A stretch of 38,696 bases of DNA from Botrimarina colliarenosi (GTDB lineage: Bacteria; Planctomycetota; Planctomycetia; Pirellulales; Lacipirellulaceae): the NCBI RefSeq assembly GCF_007859955.1, contig NZ_SJPR01000010.1:1-38696 (forward strand). The letters run 5' to 3'. The position numbers and the translations under genes are program-made. The notes under the pieces were generated by a model that worked only from the letters and a program-made list of their open reading frames with translations, searched no databases and was not told the DNA's origin. Each line of letters starts with the position of its first letter. The stretch's first letter is position 1. Shown piece by piece: positions 8,597-16,367 of this stretch.

Positions 8597-9520
8597 ATGA
8601 CGTGCGGCGACCTCATCGATCTCCAGGTGAACGGGTACGCGGGCGTTGACTTCAACAGCGACGACCTGACCGAAGAGCAGTTCCTCGAAGCGTGCCGCCG
8701 ACTCCACTCCGACGGGGTCAAGCGGTTCCTCCCGACGCTGATAACCGACCGACTCGAGACGCTCGCGGCGCGGGCCCAGAAGCTGGCGCGTTTCATCGAG
8801 CGGAACCGAGACGTCACGCGGGTGGTGGCGGGAATCCATCTCGAAGGGCCCTTCATCAGCCCCCAGCCCGGCTACGTGGGCGCTCACCCAGCGGGCGCCG
8901 TCCGGACCGCGACCGTCGACGAGGCGCTGCGTCTGGTCGACGCCTGCGACGGCCACGCCAAGCTGGTGACCCTCGCGCCCGAACACGACGACGGCTGCAA
9001 AACGATCCGCGCTCTGGTCGATCGGGGCGTGCGGGTGTCGGCGGGGCACTGCAACCCAACGCTTGACCAGTTGGATCAAGCGATCGACGCCGGTCTGTCG
9101 ATGTTCACGCACCTCGGCAACGGCTGCCCGCTATCGCTTCCAAGGCACGACAACATCATTCAACGGGTGCTGAGCTGTTCGCAACGCCTCTGGGTTTGCT
9201 TCATCGCCGACGGCGTGCACGTCCCATTCTTCGCGCTGCAGAATTACCTCGACGCCGCAGGACTCGATCGCGCCATCGTCGTGAGTGACGCGATCTCCGC
9301 CGCGGGTGGCGGCGTCGGTGAGCACTGGCTCGCCGGACAGCGGGTCCACGTCGACGCCGACTACGCGACCTGGTCCGAAGACCGATCGCACCTCGTCGGG
9401 TCGGCGTTGAGCCTCCCGCAGGCCTACACGAATCTCCGCAACCGACTGGGGCTCTCCGACGAAGAGGCGATCCGCCTGACCCGCCTCAACCCCGCCGCCG
9501 CAATCGGCGAGGGGCTCTAA
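8597..9520 (+). CDS. nagA: N-acetylglucosamine-6-phosphate deacetylase
   Basis: 307 residues, amidohydrolase fold. NagA removes acetate from N-acetylglucosamine-6-phosphate, supplying NagB. It starts directly at 'DLIDLQVNGYAGVDFN', the first strand of the barrel. The metal-site motifs follow: 'HLEGPF' (Glu83), 'SAGHCNPT' (His151), 'FTHLGNG' (His172), 'DGVHVP' (His208) and catalytic Asp231 in 'VVSDAISAAGGG'. The usual 50-residue N-terminal half of the small beta-sandwich is absent, so it is shorter than the roughly 380 residues typical. The start cannot lie upstream without running into nagB. Zero-base spacing to nagB shows an operon for amino-sugar or peptidoglycan/chitin-derived sugar use. 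Confidence 0.9.
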   Translation: MTCGDLIDLQVNGYAGVDFNSDDLTEEQFLEACRRLHSDGVKRFLPTLITDRLETLAARAQKLARFIERNRDVTRVVAGIHLEGPFISPQPGYVGAHPAGAVRTATVDEALRLVDACDGHAKLVTLAPEHDDGCKTIRALVDRGVRVSAGHCNPTLDQLDQAIDAGLSMFTHLGNGCPLSLPRHDNIIQRVLSCSQRLWVCFIADGVHVPFFALQNYLDAAGLDRAIVVSDAISAAGGGVGEHWLAGQRVHVDADYATWSEDRSHLVGSALSLPQAYTNLRNRLGLSDEEAIRLTRLNPAAAIGEGL

Positions 9521-9673
9521 GAAGGTCGGCCGTCGCCCCGTGACGGCGCGTGCGGCCGGTAGTTGGGGCAATGGGCAAAGGTTCAAAAACGCCCCCATCA
9601 CCCGGGGCGCCGCGAGCCAATCCCCGCGGACGGCATCCCTGTCACAAATCGGCACAAGTCCTTCGCTCGCCAG

Positions 9674-9747
9674 TACGCCCGGAGGGGCTCGAACCCCCAA
9701 CCCCCGGTTCCGAAGACCGGTGCTCTATCCAATTGAGCTACGGGCGC
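9674..9747 (-). tRNA. tRNA-Arg (anticodon UCG)
   Basis: The minus strand folds as a full 74-nt cloverleaf: acceptor GCGCCCG with CGGGCGT (G1-U72 wobble), D arm GCTC...GAGC, anticodon stem CCGGT/ACCGG with loop CTTCGGA giving anticodon TCG, and T arm with TTCGAGC. The discriminator is A at 9674 and CCA is not encoded. The 5' 41 nt (9707-9747) are repeated exactly at 24477-24517, so the gene is the attachment site of the neighbouring integrative element. Because the shared part is the 5' half, upstream DNA at 9748 onward belongs to the element, which must supply the promoter. Confidence 0.93.
9707..9747 (-). repeat. attL: 41-bp direct repeat, 5' half of tRNA-Arg
   Basis: Identical over 41 bp to 24477-24517. 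The match starts in the anticodon arm (GTTCC on the plus strand) and ends exactly at the first base of the tRNA (C9747). Bases on both sides differ: G9706 against T24476, and G9748 against A24518. Exact duplication next to a tyrosine integrase gene is the mark of site-specific integration. Confidence 0.9.
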
Positions 9748-9799
9748 GTGTCTTGTTTTGAAGCGTTTTTGGCAATCTCCGCGAATGGCCCTCGTACGT

Positions 9800-9852
9800 T
9801 GACACCCGTTTTGACACCCGCTAGCCTTTCCGCAGGTGTCAAATGACACCCG
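9800..9852. promoter_or_regulatory. Left cluster of TGACACCCG-type sites (candidate integrase arm sites)
   Basis: TGACACCCG occurs at 9800-9808, 9812-9820 and 9844-9852, with the inverted form AGGTGTCA at 9834-9841. Two more inverted copies (CGGGTGTCA) lie at 10114-10122 and 10124-10132 inside the integrase gene. The same word recurs at the right end (24352-24370). Short repeated sites at both ends of an integrating element are what arm-type integrase or excisionase binding sites look like. They overlap the region where the integrase promoter should lie, so autoregulation is possible. Confidence 0.6.
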
Positions 9853-9912
9853 CCGGTTGCACCCGGCGGGCGTCGGGCACGTCCCCTGATTCCTAGCACG
9901 GAGGGAGACGCG

Positions 9913-11094
9913 ATGGCTAAGTCTACCAATGCGGCAGCGGCGCAGAAGCCGAAAAAGCCATACCCTTCGTTCCCCCTCTTCCCGCACGCAACCAAGCGGT
10001 GGGCCAAGAAGATCCGCGGGAAGCTGGTCTACTTCGGGCCGTGGGACGATTGGGAAGGTGCTCTCGCCAGGTACGAGGAACAAGCCGGCGCCCTTCACGC
10101 TGGCCGGACCCCGCGGGTGTCAACGGGTGTCACGACGGTCGCGGACGTTGTGAACGCGTTCTTGTCGGCCAAGAAGTCGCGGGTCGAATCGGGCGAGGTG
10201 TCCCAACGTTTTTGGGACGAGCTGCACGACGTCGCCGAGCGGCTGGTAGATCACCTCGGTCGAGATCGCGCTGTTGATGATCTCGCCCCGGCGGACTTTG
10301 TTGACCTGCGAAGGAAGTTTGCCCAGGGGGTCGGGCTGATCGGCTTGTCGAAGAGGATTCAGGGGGTCCGGTCCGCCTTCAAGTACGCGTATGAGTCGGA
10401 CTTGATCGACCGTCCTGTCAAGTTCGGGCCAGACTTCAAGAAGCCGTCAGCTAAGTCCCTGCGCAGTGAGAAGCAATCGAAGCCGGCCAAGGTGTTCTCG
10501 GCTGACGAGGTGAGATCGTTGCTAGCCGCGGCCACCGAGCCGTTGCGGACGATGATACTGCTCGGGATCAATGGCGGCTTCGGGAACCACGACGTCGGAA
10601 AGCTGCCCTGGTCCTCGTTCGATACGGATGCCGGCTGGATCGACTTCCCCCGCCCCAAAACTGCGGTCCCGCGGCGAATCCCTCTATGGCCTGAAACGAT
10701 CACGGCGCTCGAGGCATGGAAGGATAATTGCCGGCTTACTAAGGACGGCAGCGGCGCCTTGGTGTTCGTCACCCGATGGGGGCAACCATACGCCAAAGAG
10801 GCTGGTTCCTACGACAGCACGTTATCGAAGGAGTTCGCCAAACTCACAAAAAAACTAGGCATCACCCGCAAGGGCCGCGGCTTCTATGGCCTACGTCACA
10901 CATTCGAGACCGTCGCCGGCGACACGGCCGACCAGGTGGCCGTCAACGCGATCATGGGCCACGTTGATATGTCGATGGCGGCAAATTACCGCCACGGTGT
11001 TTCCGATGATCGGCTTCGGGCGGTTGTGGACGCGGTTCGGGGCTGGGTGTTTTGTGTAGGCGACGGGGTTACACACGCCCCGGGTCGCGATTAG
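9913..11094 (+). CDS. Tyrosine recombinase (integrase) of the tRNA-Arg element
   Basis: 393 residues. It should catalyse integration and excision at the 41-bp tRNA core. An N-terminal arm-binding-like region (to about 65) is followed by a SAM-like core-binding domain (about 73-165) and a catalytic domain (195-375). Catalytic signatures: 'FYGLRHTFET' (Arg328, His329), 'IMGHVDMS' (His350) and the nucleophile Tyr359 in 'ANYRHG'. The box I arginine normally found in 'TGLRxxE' is replaced by 'NGGFGNHDVGKL' (220-231), a form I associate with planctomycete integrases. Its adjacency to attL supports it as the element's own enzyme. It begins 13 bp after a GGAGGG run at about 9900, a reasonable ribosome site. 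Confidence 0.9.
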   Translation: MAKSTNAAAAQKPKKPYPSFPLFPHATKRWAKKIRGKLVYFGPWDDWEGALARYEEQAGALHAGRTPRVSTGVTTVADVVNAFLSAKKSRVESGEVSQRFWDELHDVAERLVDHLGRDRAVDDLAPADFVDLRRKFAQGVGLIGLSKRIQGVRSAFKYAYESDLIDRPVKFGPDFKKPSAKSLRSEKQSKPAKVFSADEVRSLLAAATEPLRTMILLGINGGFGNHDVGKLPWSSFDTDAGWIDFPRPKTAVPRRIPLWPETITALEAWKDNCRLTKDGSGALVFVTRWGQPYAKEAGSYDSTLSKEFAKLTKKLGITRKGRGFYGLRHTFETVAGDTADQVAVNAIMGHVDMSMAANYRHGVSDDRLRAVVDAVRGWVFCVGDGVTHAPGRD

Positions 11095-11095
11095 A

Positions 11096-11124
11096 TTGAC
11101 GGCAAGGTCCTAGTAGGGTAGATT
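11096..11124 (+). promoter_or_regulatory. Candidate promoter for the excisionase-replication genes
   Basis: TTGACG (11096-11101), 17-bp spacer, TAGATT (11119-11124), starting 2 bp after the integrase stop codon. It would transcribe the excisionase-like gene and the genes beyond it. The -35 and spacing are close to the housekeeping sigma consensus. Not tested. Confidence 0.5.
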
Positions 11125-11274
11125 TAGTCGCACACCTTACAACTTCTGCTATCGCTTCTTAAGAACAAAAATGAATCCCCCAGAATGCTCAAACGGTCCG
11201 CGGAGCGTAGTGCGATAGCTGCGCAAGGTGCTGTTCAACAATCAAAGCCATCAGGTCAGGTGGTGGTGTCCTCC

Positions 11275-11595
11275 ATGACGGAGACACCGAAGATGCGAAG
11301 GGAAGAAGCGGCGCACATTGCGCCGACTGTGGAAACGGGGCTGAGTCGCAAACTGACCCCCCCCGAGTTAGCTCGTTTGTGGCGAGTCTCGCCGCAAAAA
11401 GTTCTCGCCTGGATCTCTTCCGGCGAGCTTCGAGCGATCAACGCGGCCACCAATCCCAACGGTGAGCGGCCACGTTATCTGATCGACGCCGACGCTGTGA
11501 CTGCGTTCGAGCGTTCCCGTGCCGTTGTGGAGCCGAAGCCGGCGCCACAGAAAAGGCGCGCGAAGAAGCCGACGACCGTCACGACGTATTTCTAG
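11275..11595 (+). CDS. Excisionase-like helix-turn-helix protein
   Basis: About 106 residues from ATG 11275. The central part 'LTPPELARLWRVSPQKVLAWISSGELRAIN' followed by 'RPRYLIDADAVTAFERSR' is the winged-helix pattern of excisionase/AlpA-type DNA-binding proteins. The tail is basic (KRRAKKP). Such proteins bend DNA at arm sites to favour excision, or act as regulators. Upstream in-frame ATG 11185 has no ribosome site. ATG 11293 has GGAG 9 nt upstream and is a second alternative. Its place right after the integrase and before the replication gene fits a recombination directionality factor. Confidence 0.7.
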   Translation: MTETPKMRREEAAHIAPTVETGLSRKLTPPELARLWRVSPQKVLAWISSGELRAINAATNPNGERPRYLIDADAVTAFERSRAVVEPKPAPQKRRAKKPTTVTTYF

Positions 11596-11600
11596 ACCGC

Positions 11601-11634
11601 CCGGGCCACCTTTCCACCAAGGAAAAAGGCCCGG
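11601..11634 (+). other. GC-rich hairpin in the leader of the primase gene
   Basis: CCGGGCC (11601-11607) pairs with GGCCCGG (11628-11634). An inner CTTTCC / GGAAA pairing is also possible. A second imperfect hairpin (CCCCTTTGT...ACAAAAGGGG, about 11638-11661) follows. Both lie between the excisionase-like stop and the primase start. They may attenuate or terminate transcription, but no U-tract follows either one. Confidence 0.4.
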
Positions 11635-11686
11635 CGGCCCCTTTGTCTCGCAAACAAAAGGGGGGCTCGCGCGGGCCGATAGAGCT

Positions 11687-14278
11687 ATGACCATCTTAAG
11701 CCATGCGGAGCCGACGGCACGCAAAAAAACCTACGCCGAACAACTCGATCTACACGAGATCGAGAACGCCCTCGACCTAATCGCCGGCGGCGCTGTCGTG
11801 GAGATTAGGGTACTTGAAGGGTGGGACGATAACCCGCGTTACACACGCACCTACTCCGGCTTTTTCGACGACTACGCAGCGGCGGCGGCGGACCTTACTA
11901 AGCTGCGCGGGGCGAAAGGTGTTTACTACACACTGAACCCGGTCCAGCCTGAACTACTCGCTCGAGCCGCCAACCGGCTGAAGACTCAGGAGAAGGGCGG
12001 CGCCACCAGCGACACCAACATCGTGTCCCGACGGTGGCTGCCGATCGACGCCGACCCGGTCCGCCCCGCGGGCATCAGCGCCAGCGACGCCGAGCATGAT
12101 CAGGCGCTCGAGCGGATCAATCCGATAGCGGGCTACCTCAAGTCGTTAGGGTGGCCCGATCCAGTTGTCGCGGACTCTGGCAACGGCGGACACCTCCTCT
12201 ACCGTATCGACCTTCCGGCGATCGACGACGGGCTTGTCGCTCGAGTGCTGCAAGCTTTGTCGGACCGATTCAGCGACGACACGGTCAGCATCGACACCAG
12301 CGTCGCCAACCCGGCGCGGATATGGAAGTGCTACGGCACCCCGGCTTGCAAGGGCGACAACGTCCCGGACCGGCCGCACCGGGTGGCCCGTATCCTCGAG
12401 ACCCCCGCCGACCTGGGTGTCGTGAGTCAGGAACAACTCGAGGCGGTCGCGGTCGACAAGCCGGTCGTGACGCCGGCGACATCCTCCTCCTACACGATGG
12501 GTAGCGAGTTCAACGTCACGGACTTCATTCACCGGAACGGTTTCGAGGTTACCGGTCCGCAAGGCTGGCAGGGTGGCGGGCGAATGTGGGAGTTCGTGAG
12601 TTCGCCCATGTGCGACCACCACGACGGCGCCGCGTTCGTCGGACAACTCCCCAACGGCAAGTACACCGCCGGCTGCCGCCACAACTCCTGCACCTGGAAT
12701 TGGCACGACCTACGCCAGCGAGTTGAACCGCGGGAAGTGAAAGAGCGACCGGCGACGAAGTACAAGGACCCCGGCCTCGAGTGGCTCGATCCTTCCGACC
12801 CGCCGCAACCGGCGCCGGAGTGGAAGCCGTTTCCGACGCACTTACTGCCGGCGCCGTTCCGCGATCTCGTTGTCGAGTCGGCTTCGGCAGTCGGCTGCGA
12901 CGAGATTATGGTCGTGCTGCCCGGTCTGGCGGCTCTAGCGAGCGCCATAGGGGCGACACGCGTTGCCAAGATCAAAGACAGTTGGAAGCCGGCAAGTGTG
13001 TTGTGGTGCGTCCTCGTGGCTCCCAGCGGCGTTACCAAGAGTCAGGGCCGGACGTTTGTCCTCGCGCCCATCCTCGCGCGGCAACGACGGGCGATGAAAG
13101 AGTACGAGGATCGCATGAGTGCTTTCAGCGTGCTCGATTCGGAATACAAGAGGGACGTAAAGGCGTGGGAAAAGTCAAAAGACGGCGGCCCGCCCCCAGA
13201 GGCGCCCGAGAAGCCGGTCGTGGCTGAGTTCGTCATCTCTGACGCGACGGTCGAGTCGTTGATTCACACCTTGCAGAACAATCCCCGCGGCGTGCTGCTA
13301 GAGCGCGACGAGCTGGCGGCGTGGCTTGGTAGTTTCGACAAATACAACAGCGGGTCCGGCGACGCGCAAAATTGGATCAACTGTTTCGGCGCCGGCTACA
13401 TGAAAGTGAACCGGTCCGGGCTCGCCAAACCGAAGTACGTCAACCGCGCGGCGGTGTCCGTTTCCGGGACGATCCAGCCGCAGATTCTGGAGAAGATGCT
13501 CGAGGGCGATAACACGGACAGCGGATTCGCGGCGAGGTTGTTGATGGCCCGGCCACCATTGCGAGCAAAACAGTGGACGGACACGGACGTCTCCCCGGCC
13601 ACCGAAAAGCGTTTTGCGGATCGGGTGGCGGATCTCCTCGACCTCGAGTTCGCGGTTGACCAGGAGGGCGAGATCTACCCGCAATCAATCCCGCTGTCGT
13701 CAGCTGCAAGGGCTCGATTCGCGGCGTTCGTCAACAAGCACGGCATCGAAGGGCTTACCCGCGGCGACAGCGAGCGTGCCGCACACGCCAAGCTTGAAGA
13801 GTACGCCGTACGTCTGGCGCTTGTCCTCCAACTGACGGAGGACCCGGACGCTGCCGAGATCAGCGATCACTGGATCGAGGTCGGTATCGAGCTAGTCGGC
13901 TGGTTCGGTAATGAGGCGGCCCGGTTCTACCGCGGCGCCGGCGAGACCCCGGAAGAAAAAGCGGATCGGAAGCTCTACGCGTGGATCGTCAGTAAGGGCG
14001 GCGCCCTGACCGTCAGCGAGATCCAAACCGGCCGGAAGGAATTGAAAACCGCGTCCGACACCGAGGTTGCAATCAACCGGTTGGTTAAAGCGGGGCTCGG
14101 CTCCTGGCGGACATCCTCTACCGCCACCAATAAGCGCCGCGAGTTCGTAGCCGGTCTGCGGTCTGTAGATTCGCCTGAGACCGCAGAGATAGCTAAATCT
14201 ACTGCCACAGACCAAGCAGACGAGCCCCCAGTTCACTACGGCCCGGTCAACGACTTCGCCGATTGGGAGGACGTCTGA
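11687..14278 (+). CDS. Primase-helicase: AEP-like primase domain with DUF3987 ATPase domain
   Basis: 863 residues from ATG 11687; an upstream in-frame ATG (11519) would overlap the previous gene. Residues about 75-240 resemble archaeo-eukaryotic-type primases: 'LPIDADP' (Asp121, Asp123), 'SGNGGHLLYRID' (His169) and 'SIDTSVANPARIWKCYGT' (Asp203, Arg211). A Cys/His cluster (Cys309, Cys330, His332, Cys335) suggests a zinc-binding linker. Residues about 385-720 are a DUF3987-type P-loop domain: Walker A-like 'APSGVTKS' (Lys451), Walker B-like 'GVLLERDE' (535-542) and a 'SVSGTIQP' sensor-like strand. Together they would prime and unwind element DNA. The final 100 residues may be a winged helix. 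Typical of replication modules of phages and satellites. Confidence 0.82.
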   Translation: MTILSHAEPTARKKTYAEQLDLHEIENALDLIAGGAVVEIRVLEGWDDNPRYTRTYSGFFDDYAAAAADLTKLRGAKGVYYTLNPVQPELLARAANRLKTQEKGGATSDTNIVSRRWLPIDADPVRPAGISASDAEHDQALERINPIAGYLKSLGWPDPVVADSGNGGHLLYRIDLPAIDDGLVARVLQALSDRFSDDTVSIDTSVANPARIWKCYGTPACKGDNVPDRPHRVARILETPADLGVVSQEQLEAVAVDKPVVTPATSSSYTMGSEFNVTDFIHRNGFEVTGPQGWQGGGRMWEFVSSPMCDHHDGAAFVGQLPNGKYTAGCRHNSCTWNWHDLRQRVEPREVKERPATKYKDPGLEWLDPSDPPQPAPEWKPFPTHLLPAPFRDLVVESASAVGCDEIMVVLPGLAALASAIGATRVAKIKDSWKPASVLWCVLVAPSGVTKSQGRTFVLAPILARQRRAMKEYEDRMSAFSVLDSEYKRDVKAWEKSKDGGPPPEAPEKPVVAEFVISDATVESLIHTLQNNPRGVLLERDELAAWLGSFDKYNSGSGDAQNWINCFGAGYMKVNRSGLAKPKYVNRAAVSVSGTIQPQILEKMLEGDNTDSGFAARLLMARPPLRAKQWTDTDVSPATEKRFADRVADLLDLEFAVDQEGEIYPQSIPLSSAARARFAAFVNKHGIEGLTRGDSERAAHAKLEEYAVRLALVLQLTEDPDAAEISDHWIEVGIELVGWFGNEAARFYRGAGETPEEKADRKLYAWIVSKGGALTVSEIQTGRKELKTASDTEVAINRLVKAGLGSWRTSSTATNKRREFVAGLRSVDSPETAEIAKSTATDQADEPPVHYGPVNDFADWEDV

Positions 14279-14280
14279 CC

Positions 14281-14670
14281 ATGACAGTCACCCCTCCCGA
14301 AGCGACTCCAGCGTCGATGGGCGTGCTCGTTCGGATTCTCCGAGACCGTGGTGTTCACATCCGCGTCAACGGCGACCGGCTCCAGATTGCCGACCCGGCG
14401 AAGGCACTCACGGCGATCGACCGGGGCGTTTTGAAGTTCTACCGCGACGGTCTGATCGACTTCTTCATGGTCAAGCGGTGCATCGGCTGCGGCGCCGTCG
14501 TCGGTCCCGAGACCACGGTGTTCAGGACGGACAGCGACCACGACCTCCTCGAGCGGTGCATCGCATGCGGCTGCACCTGGGCCTGGGGCGATCCTGCCGA
14601 CGTCGTGCTACCTGCTGGTGCCCGCGACACGATCGACGAGGACGGCTTCGCCTCGAGGGGCGTGGCATGA
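14281..14670 (+). CDS. TubC_N-like domain plus zinc-ribbon protein
   Basis: 129 residues, starting 2 bp after the primase-helicase stop. Residues 14-62 ('VLVRILRDRGVHIRVNGDRL' onward, ending 'YRDGLIDFF') match the TubC N-terminal docking domain pattern, a small alpha-beta fold first known from synthase docking. It is also common next to primases in mobile elements. Residues 67-98 hold paired cysteines (Cys67, Cys70, Cys93, Cys96, Cys98) consistent with a zinc ribbon. Likely an accessory of the replication protein, perhaps a docking or DNA-binding subunit; this is inference from position. Its stop overlaps the next start (ATGA). Confidence 0.7.
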   Translation: MTVTPPEATPASMGVLVRILRDRGVHIRVNGDRLQIADPAKALTAIDRGVLKFYRDGLIDFFMVKRCIGCGAVVGPETTVFRTDSDHDLLERCIACGCTWAWGDPADVVLPAGARDTIDEDGFASRGVA

Positions 14671-14903
14671 ACGACACCTTCACCGCCGACGATTACCACC
14701 GACGAATCGAGCGAGCCTTCGCGGCCTGCGAGTGGGGCAACACCAACCCATACCGCGCCCAAATCGCCGAGCGGTTGGCATCGATGGGCGGCTTGCACTG
14801 TCCCTCCCGCGCCGCCGACCGGTTCACCGAACGGGAGCAACCTCGCGTCGATCACGCCCGTGAGACCGCCGAAGCCAAAGCCGAGCCCGCAACCCCGTTC
14901 TGA
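14667..14903 (+). CDS. Small hypothetical protein of the replication operon
   Basis: 78 residues, translationally coupled to the previous gene by an ATGA overlap at 14667-14670. The N-terminal half is predicted helical ('DYHRRIERAFAACEWGN', 'YRAQIAERLASMGG'); the C-terminal half is charged and probably disordered. No domain recognised. The coupling argues that it is a real gene. Confidence 0.6.
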   Translation: MNDTFTADDYHRRIERAFAACEWGNTNPYRAQIAERLASMGGLHCPSRAADRFTEREQPRVDHARETAEAKAEPATPF

Positions 14904-15031
14904 GAATCCGTAGGTACTACTTTCCAAATCGAAGATCGAGACCAAAGGGAAGTGCGGAATGACGCAAGTCCCTTACCCACCTAGCTTTACGTCGATTATC
15001 CAATCGGCATTTTTACCCCTGAGGAAAGAAG

Positions 15032-15682
15032 ATGCTTCACACTAAAACGCTACCCATCGCCGAGATAACCCGCGGCCTAAGCCTTCCCGTCTACGAAGGC
15101 ACCACGAAGGAGACAGTCGAGGCAATCGATCAGCACAACGACCGGGCCAGCCGCCTTGTGGAATCAGTCGCTCAAATCGACGCGGCGGTCGAGGCTGCGG
15201 CGAATGCCGTTGGCGACGACCCCGGCGAGGCGTTCGCCGACCTGAGCAACGAGCTAGAGAACCGCCGATTCGCGACGACAGACCTGCTGGCACAAGCGGC
15301 CCGGCTTTGGCGTCAACGGACTGAGTTGGCAACCAAGCAAGTCGAGGAGCTACGCCCGCGAATCGAGCTGGCTGAGACGACCCACGACAAGGCACTCGCC
15401 AAAACGATTGCCGGACTGGCGAAGCTCGGCATCGTCCCTGAGGCAATGCAGGCTGGCGGCTGGAATGCCGGCGGCGGGGTAAACCTCCCGGCGGCTCAAC
15501 AACAGCTACGGCACCTGGCGAGTCACGCCCTCCCGGTCCGCGAGGCGTTCGCCGCAATGAATGATTGCAAAGCCCGCGTCTCGGCTGCGACCGAACAAGT
15601 CGCCGCGTCTAAGCGGGGCGAAGCCGTCGCCAAGGAAGCGGCGAAGTCGAGGGCCGCGAAGATGGCCGCGGCGTTCGCCTGA
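15032..15682 (+). CDS. Alpha-helical/coiled-coil hypothetical protein
   Basis: 216 residues behind a strong ribosome site (GAGGAAAG, 4 nt before ATG). It is almost wholly helical and Ala/Glu-rich, with long coiled-coil-like stretches at about 35-60, 80-125 and 180-216. The middle has a Gly-rich break ('AGGWNAGGGV'). No catalytic motif or membrane segment. It may be a structural or DNA-organising accessory of the element; function not recognised. Confidence 0.65.
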   Translation: MLHTKTLPIAEITRGLSLPVYEGTTKETVEAIDQHNDRASRLVESVAQIDAAVEAAANAVGDDPGEAFADLSNELENRRFATTDLLAQAARLWRQRTELATKQVEELRPRIELAETTHDKALAKTIAGLAKLGIVPEAMQAGGWNAGGGVNLPAAQQQLRHLASHALPVREAFAAMNDCKARVSAATEQVAASKRGEAVAKEAAKSRAAKMAAAFA

Positions 15683-15802
15683 TTCAACAGCTCGGCGGCG
15701 AGTGGGCGGCGTATCCGCGTCGAAAAACGAACCCCAACCCACCCGCCGAACGGTGCGACCGTCCGGGCTCACTTTCTTCCAGTCCCTCACTAGGAACCAG
15801 TC

Positions 15803-16036
15803 GTGCGTATCTTATTCGCAAAGCAATCAACCCTGAGCGGCAAAGCAAAGCCCCGCAGTCGATTCCCCTACCTCAAGCCGGCGGGGTTAGATCACACGCT
15901 CGGCGTGTTCATCTCGCAGCTAAACGTAGCCGTTGACGAATGGCTCAAGGTGGACGACGCCCATAGAAACGTCACCGGCGAGCCTGAGCCCCTCGGACGC
16001 TCTCAAGGCCGCTGTGTTGAATCGGCGGCGAAGTAG
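15803..16036 (+). CDS. Small hypothetical protein (GTG start)
   Basis: 77 residues from GTG 15803, with AGGA 8 nt upstream. Basic N-terminus ('FAKQSTLSGKAKPRSRFPYL') and a short hydrophobic patch. No known domain. It sits in tandem with other small genes of the element on the same strand. Could be a chance frame. Confidence 0.4.
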   Translation: MRILFAKQSTLSGKAKPRSRFPYLKPAGLDHTLGVFISQLNVAVDEWLKVDDAHRNVTGEPEPLGRSQGRCVESAAK

Positions 16037-16113
16037 TCGCGTTGCCCATCGCCGTCGCGTCAGGCGACCTCTCTCGCGTCCGTTTTTTGCCGGCGCCGTT
16101 CTACAAGTTCGCG

Positions 16114-16290
16114 ATGCCTGTTGAAGACCCACTCGATCGCCAACCGAACGACCCGACGGAGGACGAGATCGCCGAGCGATGCGCGGAGATCCGAGCGACT
16201 TGGACGGAGGCCGAACGACGACGGCGGATTGTCGGGCCGGCTGAGGAGATGACAGTCGAGGTTGTTTCGGTGCGTGAGCTGGCCGCCTGA
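16114..16290 (+). CDS. Small acidic/basic helical protein typical of planctomycete elements
   Basis: 58 residues from ATG 16114; an upstream TTG at 16042 in the same frame is an alternative. The core 'EIAERCAEIRATWTEAERRRR' is a charged amphipathic helix, a pattern I have seen in short proteins of planctomycete mobile regions; function is not known. No good ribosome site. It ends 39 bp before a strong hairpin that would close the rightward gene block. Confidence 0.5.
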   Translation: MPVEDPLDRQPNDPTEDEIAERCAEIRATWTEAERRRRIVGPAEEMTVEVVSVRELAA

Positions 16291-16329
16291 CACTGCTGGC
16301 TGAGCGTTGCTCTTGGCAATCTGACTTTG

Positions 16330-16362
16330 GCCCCGGTTCGGCTTTGCAGGCCGGATCGGGGC
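16330..16362. terminator. Bidirectional hairpin between convergent genes
   Basis: GCCCCGGTTCGGC (16330-16342) and GGCCGGATCGGGGC (16349-16362) form a GC-rich stem with a 6-nt loop. It lies between the rightward gene ending at 16290 and the leftward gene ending at 16368. No clear T-run on either side, so efficiency is uncertain. Confidence 0.55.
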
Positions 16363-16367
16363 GGGAG

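Noticed and set aside
9800..9852. CRISPR-like array from the TGACACCCG repeats
   Set aside because: Units are 9 bp with irregular spacing and mixed orientation; no cas genes. They fit protein-binding sites better.
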